This document shows positions 41,855-51,121 of a stretch of DNA of 64,000 nucleotides, piece by piece. A model generated the notes under the pieces. That model was not told the DNA's origin. It saw nothing but the letters and a program-made list of their open reading frames with translations, and searched no databases. Position 1 is the first letter of the stretch; each line of letters begins with the position of its first letter. Origin of the DNA: Pseudomonadota bacterium. Its GTDB lineage: Bacteria; Pseudomonadota; Gammaproteobacteria; Burkholderiales; Burkholderiaceae_C. A program made the translations under genes and the position numbers. The DNA is taken from the NCBI GenBank assembly GCA_021845965.1, contig JAJZUZ010000001.1, positions 182,261 to 246,260 of the forward strand, in the 5' to 3' direction.

Positions 41855-42268
41855 ATGGCAGGTTTGCAATCCGGCGCTCCGACGCCGCAGGATCTGACGG
41901 TGCACAGCAAGTCGCGGGTGCTGGAGATCAGCTTTTCCGACGGCAAGACCTTTCGCATTCCCTTCGAACTGATGCGTGTGTACTCGCCCTCGGCCGAGGT
42001 GCAGGGGCATGGCCCGGGCCAGGAGACGCTGCAGACCGGCAAACGCCACGTCGAGCTGGTGAACCTGGAGTCCGTGGGCAACTACGCGGTGCAGCCCACC
42101 TTCTCCGACGGCCATGACAGCGGCATCTTTTCCTGGGATTACCTGTATTTCCTGGGTTCGCAGCAGGACCAGCTCTGGGCCGACTACGAGGCGCGGCTGA
42201 AGGCCGCCGGCGTGGACCGCGATGCCCCGATGCCGGAAAAAGCCGGGCACAGCTGCGGTAGCCACTGA
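41855..42268 (+). CDS. DUF971 family protein (GBBH-like N-terminal domain)
   Basis: A 137-residue protein with the DUF971 core: [20 protein letters not shown] at the N-terminus, [20 protein letters not shown] in the middle and [15 protein letters not shown] near the end, followed by a short tail AGHSCGSH. The domain also occurs at the N-terminus of gamma-butyrobetaine hydroxylase and in ApbC/Mrp-type Fe-S carriers; its role is not established. It lies 5 bp before ubiE, the usual betaproteobacterial arrangement, so it is probably co-transcribed. The Cys/His tail may bind metal (inference). Confidence 0.9.
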   Translation: MAGLQSGAPTPQDLTVHSKSRVLEISFSDGKTFRIPFELMRVYSPSAEVQGHGPGQETLQTGKRHVELVNLESVGNYAVQPTFSDGHDSGIFSWDYLYFLGSQQDQLWADYEARLKAAGVDRDAPMPEKAGHSCGSH

Positions 42269-42273
42269 ACGAT

Positions 42274-43005
42274 ATGAGCCAGACCCATTTCGGTTTCGAG
42301 ACGGTCGACGAGGCCGACAAGGCCCGCCGTGTGCGGGGCGTGTTCGACTCGGTAGCATCCAGGTACGACCTGATGAATGACCTCATGTCCGGTGGCCTGC
42401 ACCGCCTGTGGAAGGCCTACACCGTGACGGTGGCGAACCTGAAAGAAGGTGACCGCGCGCTGGACATCGCGGGCGGCACCGGCGACCTGGCGCTGGCGTT
42501 CGCGAAGAAGGTGGGCAAGACCGGGCAGGTAGTGCATACGGATATCAACGAGGCCATGCTGCGCGTGGGCCGCGACCGCCTGCTCGATGCGGGCGTGGTG
42601 CTGCCCACCGTGGTCTGCGACGCCGAGAAGCTGCCGTTCCCGGATCAGTATTTCGACTTGGTGAGCGTGGCCTTCGGACTGCGCAACATGACGCACAAGG
42701 AGGCGGCACTGGCCGAGATGTGCCGCGTGCTCAAGCCCGGCGGCAAGTTGCTGGTGCTGGAGTTCTCCAAGGTGGCGCCGCCGCTGGCGCAGGCCTACGA
42801 CTGGTATTCCTTCAAGGTTCTGCCCCGGCTGGGACAGCTGGTGGCGGGCGATGCCGACAGCTACCGCTACCTGGCCGAATCGATCCGGATGCATCCCGGC
42901 CAGCAGGAACTCAAGGAAATGATGCAAAAGGCCGGATTCGGCCATGTGGATTTTCACAACATGACTGGCGGCGTCGTGGCCCTTCATGTTGGAATCAAGT
43001 GCTGA
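42274..43005 (+). CDS. ubiE: Ubiquinone/menaquinone C-methyltransferase UbiE
   Basis: UbiE methylates C2 of the benzoquinol ring in ubiquinone synthesis (and demethylmenaquinol where present). The 243-residue protein starts [20 protein letters not shown]. The UbiE signatures are [20 protein letters not shown] and the SAM motif [18 protein letters not shown], with LSVAFG-type [20 protein letters not shown] and [20 protein letters not shown] later. It opens a quinone cluster with ubiJ and ubiB 1 kb downstream. Confidence 0.97.
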   Translation: MSQTHFGFETVDEADKARRVRGVFDSVASRYDLMNDLMSGGLHRLWKAYTVTVANLKEGDRALDIAGGTGDLALAFAKKVGKTGQVVHTDINEAMLRVGRDRLLDAGVVLPTVVCDAEKLPFPDQYFDLVSVAFGLRNMTHKEAALAEMCRVLKPGGKLLVLEFSKVAPPLAQAYDWYSFKVLPRLGQLVAGDADSYRYLAESIRMHPGQQELKEMMQKAGFGHVDFHNMTGGVVALHVGIKC

Positions 43006-43069
43006 GGCGGGCGTTTTGGAGTAAGTTGGCAAGGTGAGCCTGCCGCGTGCAATGAATCGGAGTAATGCA

Positions 43070-44038
43070 ATGAAAGTCTGGACGGTAGCCCTGTCCCTGG
43101 TCCTGGCCCTCGGGGCCATTGACGCCGAGGCCAAGCGCCTGGGCGGCGGCAAGTCGATCGGCAAGCAGTCCAGCAATGTGACGCAGCGCGAAGCGGCCCC
43201 GACACCCGTCGCTCCCGCCCAGAGCGCTGCGGCGCCGGCCAAGCCCGCACCTGCCGCTCCCGCTACGCCGGCACCCGCACCTCGCAAGCCGTGGGGTGCC
43301 ATGCTGGGCGGCCTGGCGGCCGGTCTGGGACTGGCCTGGCTGGCCAGTTCGCTCGGATTGGGCGAGGCCTTTGGCCAGTTCATGGTGATCGCCCTGCTGG
43401 TGCTGCTGGCCATGATGGTGTTCGGCTGGATCATGCGCAGCCGACGACCGGCTGCCACGGCGGCAGCTCCCTATGCCTTCCAGGGCGCGGGCGCTGGCGA
43501 GGTGCTGACGCCCAAACCGGCCTATCGCCCGGAAAACGTTGGTAACGACGCCTCGGCGCGTCCCTTCGAACGCAGCGCCCAGATGGGCCTGGAGTCTGCA
43601 CCGGCGGCCGGGGGCATCGTGATCGGCTCGGCGCTGAACCGCGGCTGGAGTGTCCCGGCCGGCTTTGATGCCGAGGGCTTCATCAAGACGGCCAAGAGCA
43701 ACTTCATCCTGCTGCAGGCGGCCTGGGACCAGGCCGATATGGCCACCCTGCGTTCCATGATGACCGACGAGATGCTGGCGGAGATCAGCGCCCAGCTGAC
43801 CGAGCGGGAACAGCACACCGGCGGCGCCGTCAACCTGACCGAGGTCCAGATGCTGCAGGCCCAGCTGCTGGGCATCGAGGAGATGGGGGGCGACTACCTG
43901 GCCAGCGTGGAATTCTCGGGCATGGTGCGCGAGGAGCCGCAATCCGGCCCCAGCCCTTTCCGCGAGGTCTGGAACATGACCAAACCCAGGGATGGCAGCC
44001 GGGGCTGGCTGGTGGCCGGGGTGCAGGCGCTGCAGTAA
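43070..44038 (+). CDS. Tim44-like domain protein, exported/membrane
   Basis: I start at ATG 43070 (GGAG site before it) giving 322 residues; GTG 43034 would add 12. A signal peptide MKVWTVALSLVLALGAIDAEA is followed by an Ala/Pro-rich linker (about 45-85), one or two hydrophobic segments (WGAMLGGLAAGLGLAWLASS, FMVIALLVLLAMMVFGWIM) and a C-terminal Tim44/MRPL45 (SnoaL-like) domain from about 200 (FIKTAKSNFILLQAAWDQAD). Bacterial Tim44-like proteins sit by ubiE-ubiJ-ubiB in betaproteobacteria; the role is not known. Confidence 0.88.
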   Translation: MKVWTVALSLVLALGAIDAEAKRLGGGKSIGKQSSNVTQREAAPTPVAPAQSAAAPAKPAPAAPATPAPAPRKPWGAMLGGLAAGLGLAWLASSLGLGEAFGQFMVIALLVLLAMMVFGWIMRSRRPAATAAAPYAFQGAGAGEVLTPKPAYRPENVGNDASARPFERSAQMGLESAPAAGGIVIGSALNRGWSVPAGFDAEGFIKTAKSNFILLQAAWDQADMATLRSMMTDEMLAEISAQLTEREQHTGGAVNLTEVQMLQAQLLGIEEMGGDYLASVEFSGMVREEPQSGPSPFREVWNMTKPRDGSRGWLVAGVQALQ

Positions 44039-44058
44039 GCCGGCCATCCTTTCACTGT

Positions 44059-44094
44059 GATAATCGGGGACTATGGCAACACAGTCCCCTTTTT
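44059..44094 (+). promoter_or_regulatory. Extended -10 plus terminator-like hairpin spanning the ubiJ start codon
   Basis: TGtGATAAT (44056-44064) resembles an extended -10. It is followed by GGGGACT (44066-44072), the sequence ATGGCAACAC, and AGTCCCC (44083-44089) with TTTTT (44090-44094). The ubiJ ATG (44073) is exactly in the hairpin loop. If transcribed from further upstream, the hairpin could terminate or hide the start codon; from the near -10, the stem's 5' arm would be truncated. Confidence 0.5.
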
Positions 44095-44606
44095 CGTTTC
44101 TGGAGGACGTCTTCCAGAAGGTCAGCACCACGTTCCAGCCGCCGGCCTGGGCGGTGGAGGAGGTGCAGCGCCGCATCGTGCTGCTGCTCAATCACGTGTT
44201 GATGCAGGAGCCCGAGGCCATGGCCCGGCTGGCGCGGCAACAAGGGCGGGTGGTGCTGTTTCACTGGCGCGAGTTCGAGTTCAAGCTGCAGCTCACCCCG
44301 GCCGGCCTGCTGGATCTGGCAGCACCGGACCGGGCCTCGGATCTCACGCTGTCCGTGACCGAGCTGTCGCCGCTGGCGTTGGCGCAGGCCACCCTGGCCG
44401 GCGACAAGCCGGCCGTACGCATTGAAGGCGACGTGCAGCTGGCGGCCGAGGTCAACTGGCTGGCGGACCATGTGCGCTGGGATATCGAGGAAGACCTGGC
44501 CCGCCTCATCGGCGACGCACCCGCCCATGGCCTGGCTCAGGCGGCCCGCAACGCCCTGGGCACGCTGCGCCGGTGGCTGACGCCGGCGCGGGGAGCGCGG
44601 GAATGA
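44073..44606 (+). CDS. ubiJ: Ubiquinone biosynthesis accessory factor UbiJ (SCP2 domain)
   Basis: A 177-residue lipid-binding protein. The SCP2-type domain (about 15-110) includes [20 protein letters not shown], and the C-terminal helical part contains [20 protein letters not shown] and [19 protein letters not shown]. UbiJ with UbiK holds ubiquinone intermediates in the soluble Ubi complex. The stop overlaps the ubiB start (ATGA at 44603-44606). Sequence conservation in this family is low, so the call rests on the ubiE-(Tim44)-ubiJ-ubiB order plus the SCP2 pattern. There is no Shine-Dalgarno, and a hairpin spans the start. Confidence 0.9.
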   Translation: MATQSPFSFLEDVFQKVSTTFQPPAWAVEEVQRRIVLLLNHVLMQEPEAMARLARQQGRVVLFHWREFEFKLQLTPAGLLDLAAPDRASDLTLSVTELSPLALAQATLAGDKPAVRIEGDVQLAAEVNWLADHVRWDIEEDLARLIGDAPAHGLAQAARNALGTLRRWLTPARGARE

Positions 44607-46168
44607 GCCGCCTGTTGCGCGGCACCTACATCGTCTGGATCGTGCTGCGCTACGGTCTGGATGAACTGGTCCTGAGCAGCTTCCAGAAACCCTGGCTGCA
44701 CCTCATTGGCCGCATTGTTTCTTTCGGCCGGCCGCTGAACGCGCCGCGTGGTGTCCGTCTGCGCGAGGCGCTGGAGCGACTGGGCCCGATCTTCGTCAAG
44801 TTCGGCCAGGTGCTGTCGACCCGGCGCGACCTGCTGCCGCCTGACATCGCAGAAGAGCTGGCCAAGCTGCAGGACCGCGTGCCGCCCTTCAGCCCTGACA
44901 TTGCCGTGGCCACCATCGAGCGGGCGTTCCGCCGGCCGGTGGGAGAAATCTTCACGGAGTTCCAGCGTGAGCCGGTGGCCAGCGCCTCCATTGCGCAGGT
45001 GCATTTCGCCAAGCTGGTCGACCGCGACGGCCGGGAACGCGAGGTGGCGGTCAAGGTGCTGCGCCCGGGCATGCTGCCGGTGATCGAGAAGGACCTGCAC
45101 CTCATGCGCACCATGGCCGGCTGGGTGGAGAGCCTGTCGGCCGACGGCAAGCGCCTCAAGCCGCGCGAGGTGGTGGCGGAGTTCGACAAGTACCTGCACG
45201 ACGAGCTGGACCTGATGCGCGAGGCCGCCAGCGCCGCGCAGTTGCGGCGCAATATGGAGGGGCTGGACCTGGTGCTGATCCCGGAGATGTTCTGGGACTG
45301 GTGCCGCAACGACGTGCTGGTGATGGAGCGCATGAAGGGCATTCCGATCAGCCAGACGACGCGCCTGCGCGAGGCCGGGGTGGACCTGAAGAGACTGGCG
45401 CGCGACGGCGTCACCATCTTCTTCACCCAGGTGTTCCGCGACGGCTTCTTCCATGCCGACATGCACCCCGGCAATATCTTCGTCAGCACCGACCCGGCCA
45501 CCTTCGGGCGCTACATCTCGCTCGATTTCGGCATCGTGGGCACGCTGACCGAGTACGACAAGGAGTACCTGGCGCAGAACTTCACAGCCTTCTTCCGGCG
45601 CGACTACAAGCGCGTGGCCGAATTGCACATCGAGTCGGGCTGGGTGCCACCGCAGACGCGCGTGGACGAGCTGGAGGCGGCGGTGCGGGCGGTGTGCGAG
45701 CCCTATTTCGACCGGCCGCTGAAGGAAATCTCGCTGGGCATGGTGCTCATGCGCCTGTTCCAGACCTCGCGCCGATTCAATGTCGAGATCCAGCCGCAGC
45801 TGGTACTGCTGCAGAAGACGCTGCTCAACATCGAGGGGCTGGGCCGCGATCTGGATCCCGACCTGGACCTCTGGAGCACGGCCAAGCCCTTCCTGGAGAA
45901 ATGGATGGCCGAGCAGATCGGCCCCCGCAAGTTCTGGGAGGCGCTCAAGGACCAGGCGCCGCGCTACGCCAAGCTGCTGCCCGAGCTGCCTCGCCTGCTG
46001 CACGACTATCTGCAGCACAACGCGGGCAGCAGCCGGCGCGAACTGGAGCAGTTGCTGGCGGAGCAGCGCCATACCAACCGCCTGCTGCAGGGCCTGATCT
46101 ACGCGGGCATCGGTTTTGCTTGCGGACTGGTTGTGATGCAGATCCTGGTGCGGCATCAATATTTCTGA
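44603..46168 (+). CDS. ubiB: Atypical kinase/ATPase UbiB of ubiquinone biosynthesis
   Basis: A 521-residue ABC1/ADCK-family protein needed for coenzyme Q accumulation. I start at [20 protein letters not shown], overlapping the ubiJ stop. The hallmark KxGQ motif is in [20 protein letters not shown], with the Ala-rich loop [33 protein letters not shown], the catalytic [11 protein letters not shown] and LDFGIVGTL follow. The C-terminal end ([20 protein letters not shown]) is hydrophobic and anchors it in the membrane. Confidence 0.97.
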   Translation: MSRLLRGTYIVWIVLRYGLDELVLSSFQKPWLHLIGRIVSFGRPLNAPRGVRLREALERLGPIFVKFGQVLSTRRDLLPPDIAEELAKLQDRVPPFSPDIAVATIERAFRRPVGEIFTEFQREPVASASIAQVHFAKLVDRDGREREVAVKVLRPGMLPVIEKDLHLMRTMAGWVESLSADGKRLKPREVVAEFDKYLHDELDLMREAASAAQLRRNMEGLDLVLIPEMFWDWCRNDVLVMERMKGIPISQTTRLREAGVDLKRLARDGVTIFFTQVFRDGFFHADMHPGNIFVSTDPATFGRYISLDFGIVGTLTEYDKEYLAQNFTAFFRRDYKRVAELHIESGWVPPQTRVDELEAAVRAVCEPYFDRPLKEISLGMVLMRLFQTSRRFNVEIQPQLVLLQKTLLNIEGLGRDLDPDLDLWSTAKPFLEKWMAEQIGPRKFWEALKDQAPRYAKLLPELPRLLHDYLQHNAGSSRRELEQLLAEQRHTNRLLQGLIYAGIGFACGLVVMQILVRHQYF

Positions 46169-46202
46169 CGGGATAATCCGGGCGAACTTTTAGGAGCGTG
46201 GA

Positions 46203-47648
46203 GTGCTGCTGACCCTCGTCATCGTCTACCTGCTGGTGACCATTGCCATTGGCCTGTATGCGGCCAAGCGCGTCAAGAGCTCGGCCGACTTCGCCGTGGC
46301 CGGGCGCAAGCTGCCGCTGATCATGATCGTCACCACCACCTTCGCCACCTGGTTCGGCTCGGAGACGGTGCTGGGCATCCCGGCCAAGTTCGTCAACGGC
46401 GGCCTGCACAGCGTGGTGGAAGACCCGTTTGGCGCCGGTACCTGCCTGATCCTGGTGGGTCTCTTCTTCGCCGCCAAGCTCTACCGCATGACGCTGCTTA
46501 CGATCAGCGACTTCTTCCGCGAGCGTTACGGCCGCAGCGTGGAGATCGTGTGCTCGCTCATCATCATGCTGAGCTACCTGGGCTGGGTCTCGGCGCAGGT
46601 GACGGCGCTGGGCCTGGTGTTCAATGTGCTGTCGGGCGGGGCCATCAGCGTTCCGGTGGGCATGGTGATCGGCGTGGTCTCCATCCTGGCCTACACGCTG
46701 TTCGGCGGCATGTGGTCGGTGGCGGTGACCGACTTCATCCAGATGATCATCCTGGTCGGCGGGCTGGCCATCCTGGCGGTGTTTGCCAGCTTCCAGGCCG
46801 GCGGCGCCGACAAGGTGGTGGCGCTGGCGGTCAGCCGTGACATGTTCCACTTCCTGCCCGAGCCGACCTTCAAGGACGTGGTGTTCTTCATCGCCGCGGC
46901 CATCACCATGATGCTGGGCTCCATTCCGCAGCAGGACGTGTTCCAGCGCGTCATGTCGGCCGACAGCACCCGGTCCGCCACCCGCGGCCCGGTGATCGGT
47001 GGCGTCTTCTACATCCTGTTCGCTTTCGTGCCCATGTTCCTGGTCACCAGCGCCCTGGTCATCATGCCCGAGCAGGCCGAGGCCCTGCTGCGGGAGGATC
47101 CGCAGAAGGTGCTGCCCACCCTGGTGCTGGAGAAGATGCCTTTCATCATGCAGGTGCTCTTTTTCGGTGCGCTGCTGTCGGCCATCAAGTCCTGCGCCTC
47201 GGCCACCTTGCTCGCCCCCAGCGTGACCTTCGTGGAGAACATCTGGCGCCAGTTCCGTCCGCATCTGGGCGACAAACAGGAGCTCAAGACCATGCGCATC
47301 ACGGTGCTGGTCTTCAGCGCCCTGGTGCTGGCCTATGCCATCAGGATGCAGGGCACCTCGATCTACGAGATGGTGTCGGGCGCCTACCAGGTGACCCTGG
47401 TCGGGGCCTTCATTCCGCTGACTTTCGGCCTGTACTGGAAGCGTGCCACCACCCAGGGTGCGATCTTTTCCATTGTCCTGGGTCTGTTGACCTGGGGCAT
47501 TTTCCTGGCCACCCCCGCCGGCGACGAGTTTCCGGCGCAGCTCGCCGGCGTGCTGGCGGCCCTGGCCGGCATGCTGGTGGGCTCGCTGGGGCCGCAGACC
47601 ATCGCCAACCGCCACGCCGGCCACCACAAGCTGGTGGGCGTGGAGTGA
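46203..47648 (+). CDS. Sodium:solute symporter family (SSS) transporter
   Basis: A 481-residue polytopic protein with about 13 helices, starting at GTG 46203 after a TAGGAG site (MLLTLVIVYLLVTIAIGLYA). Typical SSS features are KSSADFAVAGRKLPL in the first loop, TTFATWFGSETVLGIPAKFV and the region TMMLGSIPQQDVFQRVMSAD with SARTAT-type substitutions. Relatives transport proline, pantothenate, acetate or monocarboxylates; the substrate cannot be named. It follows ubiB by 34 bp on the same strand and may be read with it. A GATAAT element at 46172 could be its own promoter. Confidence 0.9.
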   Translation: MLLTLVIVYLLVTIAIGLYAAKRVKSSADFAVAGRKLPLIMIVTTTFATWFGSETVLGIPAKFVNGGLHSVVEDPFGAGTCLILVGLFFAAKLYRMTLLTISDFFRERYGRSVEIVCSLIIMLSYLGWVSAQVTALGLVFNVLSGGAISVPVGMVIGVVSILAYTLFGGMWSVAVTDFIQMIILVGGLAILAVFASFQAGGADKVVALAVSRDMFHFLPEPTFKDVVFFIAAAITMMLGSIPQQDVFQRVMSADSTRSATRGPVIGGVFYILFAFVPMFLVTSALVIMPEQAEALLREDPQKVLPTLVLEKMPFIMQVLFFGALLSAIKSCASATLLAPSVTFVENIWRQFRPHLGDKQELKTMRITVLVFSALVLAYAIRMQGTSIYEMVSGAYQVTLVGAFIPLTFGLYWKRATTQGAIFSIVLGLLTWGIFLATPAGDEFPAQLAGVLAALAGMLVGSLGPQTIANRHAGHHKLVGVE

Positions 47649-47701
47649 GTGCTTATCCCGGGCTGAGCCAGGCCGCCGGGCTTGATTCCGGGGGCGCCGC
47701 C

Positions 47702-47707
47702 TATAAT
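47702..47707 (+). promoter_or_regulatory. Consensus -10 hexamer upstream of the fmdB-like gene
   Basis: TATAAT at 47702-47707 in the 145-bp gap after the symporter gene. TTGATT lies upstream but only 14 bp away, shorter than the usual spacer, so the -35 is uncertain. The implied leader is about 80 nt. Confidence 0.35.
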
Positions 47708-47793
47708 TGAGGGTTTTCCGTCAGGCAGCGGCCCGGGGTGGCCGGATGTCTGCCGGTGAAAAATCTGTTCTCCATCCTCACTTCCTTCGAGCC

Positions 47794-48090
47794 ATGCCAA
47801 TTTACGCCTACAAATGTGAATCCTGCGGTGCCGCCAAGGATGTGCTGCAGAAAATCTCGGACCCCGCCCTGACGGATTGCCCTGCCTGCGGCAAGTCCAC
47901 CTTCCGCAAGCAGGTCACGGCGGCCGGCTTCCAGCTCAAGGGCAACGGCTGGTACGCGACCGACTTCCGTGGCGGTGCTGCCGGTGCGGCGGGCGCCTCG
48001 TCGTCCGCTTCTTCCAGCGCCAGCAGCAGCGAATCGGCCGCCGCCCCGGCCGCGGCCCACAGCTGCGGCGGCGACTGCAGCTGCGCCTGA
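47794..48090 (+). CDS. FmdB-type zinc-ribbon protein
   Basis: A 98-residue protein starting MPIYAYKCESCGAAKDVLQK, the FmdB zinc-ribbon (CxxC 16-17 residues before a second CxxC in DCPACGKSTF). The conserved FQLKGNGWYATDFRGG follows, then a Ser/Ala-rich linker and the cysteine-rich tail HSCGGDCSCA, which may bind another metal. Proposed as a regulatory protein from the FmdB namesake, but without a clear function. It is the first gene of the group fmdB-DUF502-aspS-nudB, common in Burkholderiales. Confidence 0.93.
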   Translation: MPIYAYKCESCGAAKDVLQKISDPALTDCPACGKSTFRKQVTAAGFQLKGNGWYATDFRGGAAGAAGASSSASSSASSSESAAAPAAAHSCGGDCSCA

Positions 48091-48102
48091 CGCCCAGCTG
48101 CC

Positions 48103-48756
48103 ATGATGGCCAAGTTCCGCAAGTGGCTGTTTGCAGGCCTGCTGGTGTTGGCCCCGCTGGGCATCACCGTCTGGGTGCTCGAATGGGTGATCTCCACCCT
48201 GGACCAGACGCTGCATATCCTGCCCGAAGCCTGGCAGCCTGACCGGCTGCTGGGCCTGCACATCCCCGGTCTGGGGGTGATCTTTGCGTTGGTGATGGTG
48301 CTGCTGATCGGCGCCCTGACGTCCAACTACGTCGGCAACCAGCTGCTGCATTGGTGGAATGCCATGCTGCACCGCATCCCGGTGGTGCGCTCCATCTATT
48401 CGGGTGTCAAGCAGGTGTCCGACACCCTGTTTTCCGAGAAGGGCAACGCCTTCCGCCAGGCCGTGCTGGTGCAGTGGCCGCGCGACGGCATGTGGACCAT
48501 CGGCTTCGTCACGGGCTCTCCCGGGGGCGATCTGGTGCGTCACTTGCCCGCGGACTGCCTGAGCGTGTTCGTGCCGACCACGCCGAACCCGACCGGTGGC
48601 TATTTCGTGATGCTGAAGAGGAGCGACTGCATTGTGCTCGACCTCAGCGTCGACGAGGCCCTGACCTACGTGATCTCCATGGGCGTCATCGTCCCCGGCG
48701 GCCCGAAGAACCCCGCGCTGAAGCCGGCCCAGGCCAGCCAGTCCAACCCCTCCTGA
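48103..48756 (+). CDS. DUF502 family inner-membrane protein
   Basis: A 217-residue protein with two membrane helices: about 5-27 (FRKWLFAGLLVLAPLGITVW) and 62-84 (LGVIFALVMVLLIGALTSNY). The conserved stretch RIPVVRSIYSGVKQVSDTLF and the later VFVPTTPNPTGGYFVMLKRS are DUF502 signatures. Function is unknown in bacteria; plant LCV-like proteins are distant relatives. It lies 12 bp after fmdB and 21 bp before aspS. Confidence 0.92.
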   Translation: MMAKFRKWLFAGLLVLAPLGITVWVLEWVISTLDQTLHILPEAWQPDRLLGLHIPGLGVIFALVMVLLIGALTSNYVGNQLLHWWNAMLHRIPVVRSIYSGVKQVSDTLFSEKGNAFRQAVLVQWPRDGMWTIGFVTGSPGGDLVRHLPADCLSVFVPTTPNPTGGYFVMLKRSDCIVLDLSVDEALTYVISMGVIVPGGPKNPALKPAQASQSNPS

Positions 48757-48777
48757 GTATCTGAAAGAGTAAGCCAA

Positions 48778-50574
48778 ATGGCCATGCGTTCCCACTATTG
48801 CGGTCTCGTGACCGAGGCCCTGCTGGGTCAAACCGTCACCCTGTGCGGCTGGGTGAACCGCCGCCGCGATCACGGGGGTGTGATCTTCGTGGACCTGCGC
48901 GATCGCGAGGGTTATGTGCAGGTGGTATGTGATCCCGATCGTCCCGAGATGTTCAAGACGGCCGAAGATCTGCGCAACGAGTTCTGCGTCCAGGTCAAGG
49001 GTCTGGTGCGCGCCCGCCCGGCCGGCACCACCAATGACAGCCTCAAGAGCGGCAAGATCGAAGTGCTGTGCCACGAGCTGACGGTGCTCAACCCCTCCGT
49101 CACGCCGCCGTTCCAGCTCGATGACGAGAACCTGTCGGAGACCACGCGCCTGACGCACCGTGTGCTGGACCTGCGCCGCCCCTATATGCAGAACAACCTC
49201 ATGCTGCGGTACCGCGTGGCGATGGAGGTGCGCAAGTTCCTGGACGCCAACGGCTTCATCGATATCGAGACGCCCATGCTCACCAAGAGCACGCCCGAAG
49301 GCGCGCGCGACTACCTGGTGCCCAGCCGCGTGCACGACGGCATGTTCTTCGCATTGCCCCAGTCGCCCCAGCTCTTCAAGCAGCTGCTCATGGTGGCCGG
49401 ATTCGACCGCTACTACCAGATCACCAAGTGCTTCCGCGACGAGGACCTGCGCGCCGACCGCCAGCCCGAGTTCACGCAGATCGATATCGAGACGTCCTTC
49501 CTCACCGAGCAGGACATCCGCGACATGTTCCAGGGCATGATCAAGACGGTGTTCCAGAACGTGCTGAACGTGGACCTGGGCGAGTTCCCGGTGATGCCGT
49601 ACGCCGAGGCCATGCACCGCTACGGCTCGGACAAGCCCGACCTGCGCGTCAAGCTCGAATTCACCGAGCTGACCGACGTCATGGCCGACGTGGACTTCAA
49701 GGTCTTCTCCTCCCCCGCCACCATGAAGGGTGGCCGCGTGGTGGCCCTGCGCGTGCCCGGTGGCGGCGAGATGAGCCGCGGCGAGATTGACGGCTACACC
49801 GAGTTCGTCAAGATCTACGGCGCCAAGGGCCTGGCCTGGATCAAGGTCAACGAGGTGGCGAAGGGGCGCGACGGCCTGCAGTCGCCCATCGTCAAGAACC
49901 TGCACGACAAGGCGATTGCCGAGATCCTGGGGCGCACCGGTGCCAAGGATGGCGACCTGATCTTCTTCGGTGCCGACAAGGCCAAGGTCGTCAACGACGC
50001 CATCGGCGCGCTGCGCCTTAAAGTCGGTCACAGCGAGTTCGGCAAGAAGAACGGCCTGTTCGAGAACGCCTGGCGTCCGATGTGGGTGGTCGACTTCCCG
50101 ATGTTCGAGTTCGACGACGAGGCGCAGCGCTATACCGCGGTGCACCACCCCTTCACGGCGCCCAAGGACGGCCACGAGGACTGGATGGTCACCGCGCCGG
50201 AGAAGTGCATTGCCAAGGGCTACGACATGGTGCTCAACGGCTGGGAGATCGGCGGCGGCTCCGTCCGTATCCACCGTGCCGATGTGCAGCAGAAGGTGTT
50301 TGATGCGCTGAAGATCACGCCCGAGGAGGCCCAGCTCAAGTTCGGCTTCCTGCTCGATGCGCTGCAGTACGGCGCTCCGCCGCACGGTGGCCTGGCCTTC
50401 GGCCTGGACCGCATCGTCACGCTGATGACCGGGGCCGAATCCATCCGCGATGTGATTGCCTTCCCCAAGACCCAGCGCGCCCAGTGTCTGCTGACGCAGG
50501 CGCCGAGCCCGGTGGACGAGAAGCAGCTGCGCGAGCTGCACATCCGCCTGCGCAACCCGCAACCGGCGGCTTGA
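48778..50574 (+). CDS. aspS: Aspartyl-tRNA synthetase (bacterial type)
   Basis: A 598-residue class IIb synthetase. The N-terminal OB anticodon-binding domain ([40 protein letters not shown]) is followed by the catalytic core with motif 1 ([20 protein letters not shown]), motif 2 ([19 protein letters not shown]) and motif 3 ([16 protein letters not shown]). The bacterial GAD insertion lies at about 290-410. In many betaproteobacteria AspRS also mischarges tRNA-Asn for GatCAB; that cannot be told here. A strong terminator follows directly, overlapping the start of nudB. Confidence 0.97.
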   Translation: MAMRSHYCGLVTEALLGQTVTLCGWVNRRRDHGGVIFVDLRDREGYVQVVCDPDRPEMFKTAEDLRNEFCVQVKGLVRARPAGTTNDSLKSGKIEVLCHELTVLNPSVTPPFQLDDENLSETTRLTHRVLDLRRPYMQNNLMLRYRVAMEVRKFLDANGFIDIETPMLTKSTPEGARDYLVPSRVHDGMFFALPQSPQLFKQLLMVAGFDRYYQITKCFRDEDLRADRQPEFTQIDIETSFLTEQDIRDMFQGMIKTVFQNVLNVDLGEFPVMPYAEAMHRYGSDKPDLRVKLEFTELTDVMADVDFKVFSSPATMKGGRVVALRVPGGGEMSRGEIDGYTEFVKIYGAKGLAWIKVNEVAKGRDGLQSPIVKNLHDKAIAEILGRTGAKDGDLIFFGADKAKVVNDAIGALRLKVGHSEFGKKNGLFENAWRPMWVVDFPMFEFDDEAQRYTAVHHPFTAPKDGHEDWMVTAPEKCIAKGYDMVLNGWEIGGGSVRIHRADVQQKVFDALKITPEEAQLKFGFLLDALQYGAPPHGGLAFGLDRIVTLMTGAESIRDVIAFPKTQRAQCLLTQAPSPVDEKQLRELHIRLRNPQPAA

Positions 50575-50602
50575 GGTCAGGGTGCCGCCTGCGGCACAAT
50601 GA

Positions 50603-50640
50603 AAGGGCGCCCGCATGAGGCATGCAGGCGCCCTTCTTTT
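50603..50640 (+). terminator. Rho-independent terminator of aspS, abutting the nudB start
   Basis: AAGGGCGCC (50603-50611) pairs with GGCGCCCTT (50627-50635); inside it GCATG and CATGC form a further 5-bp stem, so the hairpin has 14 pairs with one mismatch. TTCTTTT follows. The nudB ATG (50642) is 1 bp after the T-run. An alternative in-frame ATG (50615) with its AAAGGG site lies within the hairpin. Confidence 0.88.
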
Positions 50641-50641
50641 C

Positions 50642-51121
50642 ATGGACAAGCCGAACCACAAGATTCCACTGTCCGTGCTGGTGGTGATCCACACGCCGGC
50701 ACTCGAGGTGCTGTTGATCAAGCGGGCCGACGCGCCGGACTACTGGCAGTCGGTGACAGGCGCCAAGGACGATCCTGAGGAAAGCTTCGAGGCCACGGCG
50801 GTGCGCGAGGTGGCGGAGGAAACCGGCATCAATGCGCGCGCCGCCGGCCATCGGCTGCGCGACTGGGGGCTGGAGAACGTCTACGAAATCTACCCGCGCT
50901 GGCGCCATCGCTACGCACCGGGCGTGATCCACAACACCGAACATCTGTTCGGCCTGCAGGTGCCGGCCGGCACGCCGGTCACGCTCAGTCCGCGCGAGCA
51001 TACGGACTACCGCTGGCTGCCCTGGCGCGAGGCGGCCGAGCTGTGCACCTCTCCCAGCAATGCGGAGGCCTGCCTGCTGTTGCCGCGGTTTGCACAAGGC
51101 GCAGGCACCCTGCCAGAATGA
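50642..51121 (+). CDS. nudB: Dihydroneopterin triphosphate diphosphatase NudB (Nudix)
   Basis: NudB removes pyrophosphate from 7,8-dihydroneopterin triphosphate in folate synthesis, the step after GTP cyclohydrolase I (a folE gene lies 2.5 kb downstream). From ATG 50642 (MDKPNHKIPLSVLVVIHTPA) the 159-residue product lines up with E. coli NudB. The Nudix box VTGAKDDPEESFEATAVREV then AEETGI has one extra residue in the first loop, a variation I have seen in betaproteobacterial NudB. RWRHRYAPGVIHNTEHLFGL matches the NudB-specific region. An ATG 27 bp upstream has a better ribosome site but lies in the terminator hairpin. The stop overlaps the next start (ATGA). Confidence 0.88.
   Translation: MDKPNHKIPLSVLVVIHTPALEVLLIKRADAPDYWQSVTGAKDDPEESFEATAVREVAEETGINARAAGHRLRDWGLENVYEIYPRWRHRYAPGVIHNTEHLFGLQVPAGTPVTLSPREHTDYRWLPWREAAELCTSPSNAEACLLLPRFAQGAGTLPE

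Noticed and set aside
45945-47627. A 560-codon minus-strand frame opposite ubiB and the symporter
   Set aside because: Very rich in His, Gln and Gly, no hydrophobic pattern or domain, opposite two well-supported genes.
47701-50721. A 1006-codon open frame on the minus strand opposite aspS and neighbours
   Set aside because: It covers the well-recognised fmdB-like, DUF502 and aspS genes, and its translation is rich in His/Leu/Val/Gln without any domain. Long antisense frames are expected in high-GC DNA.
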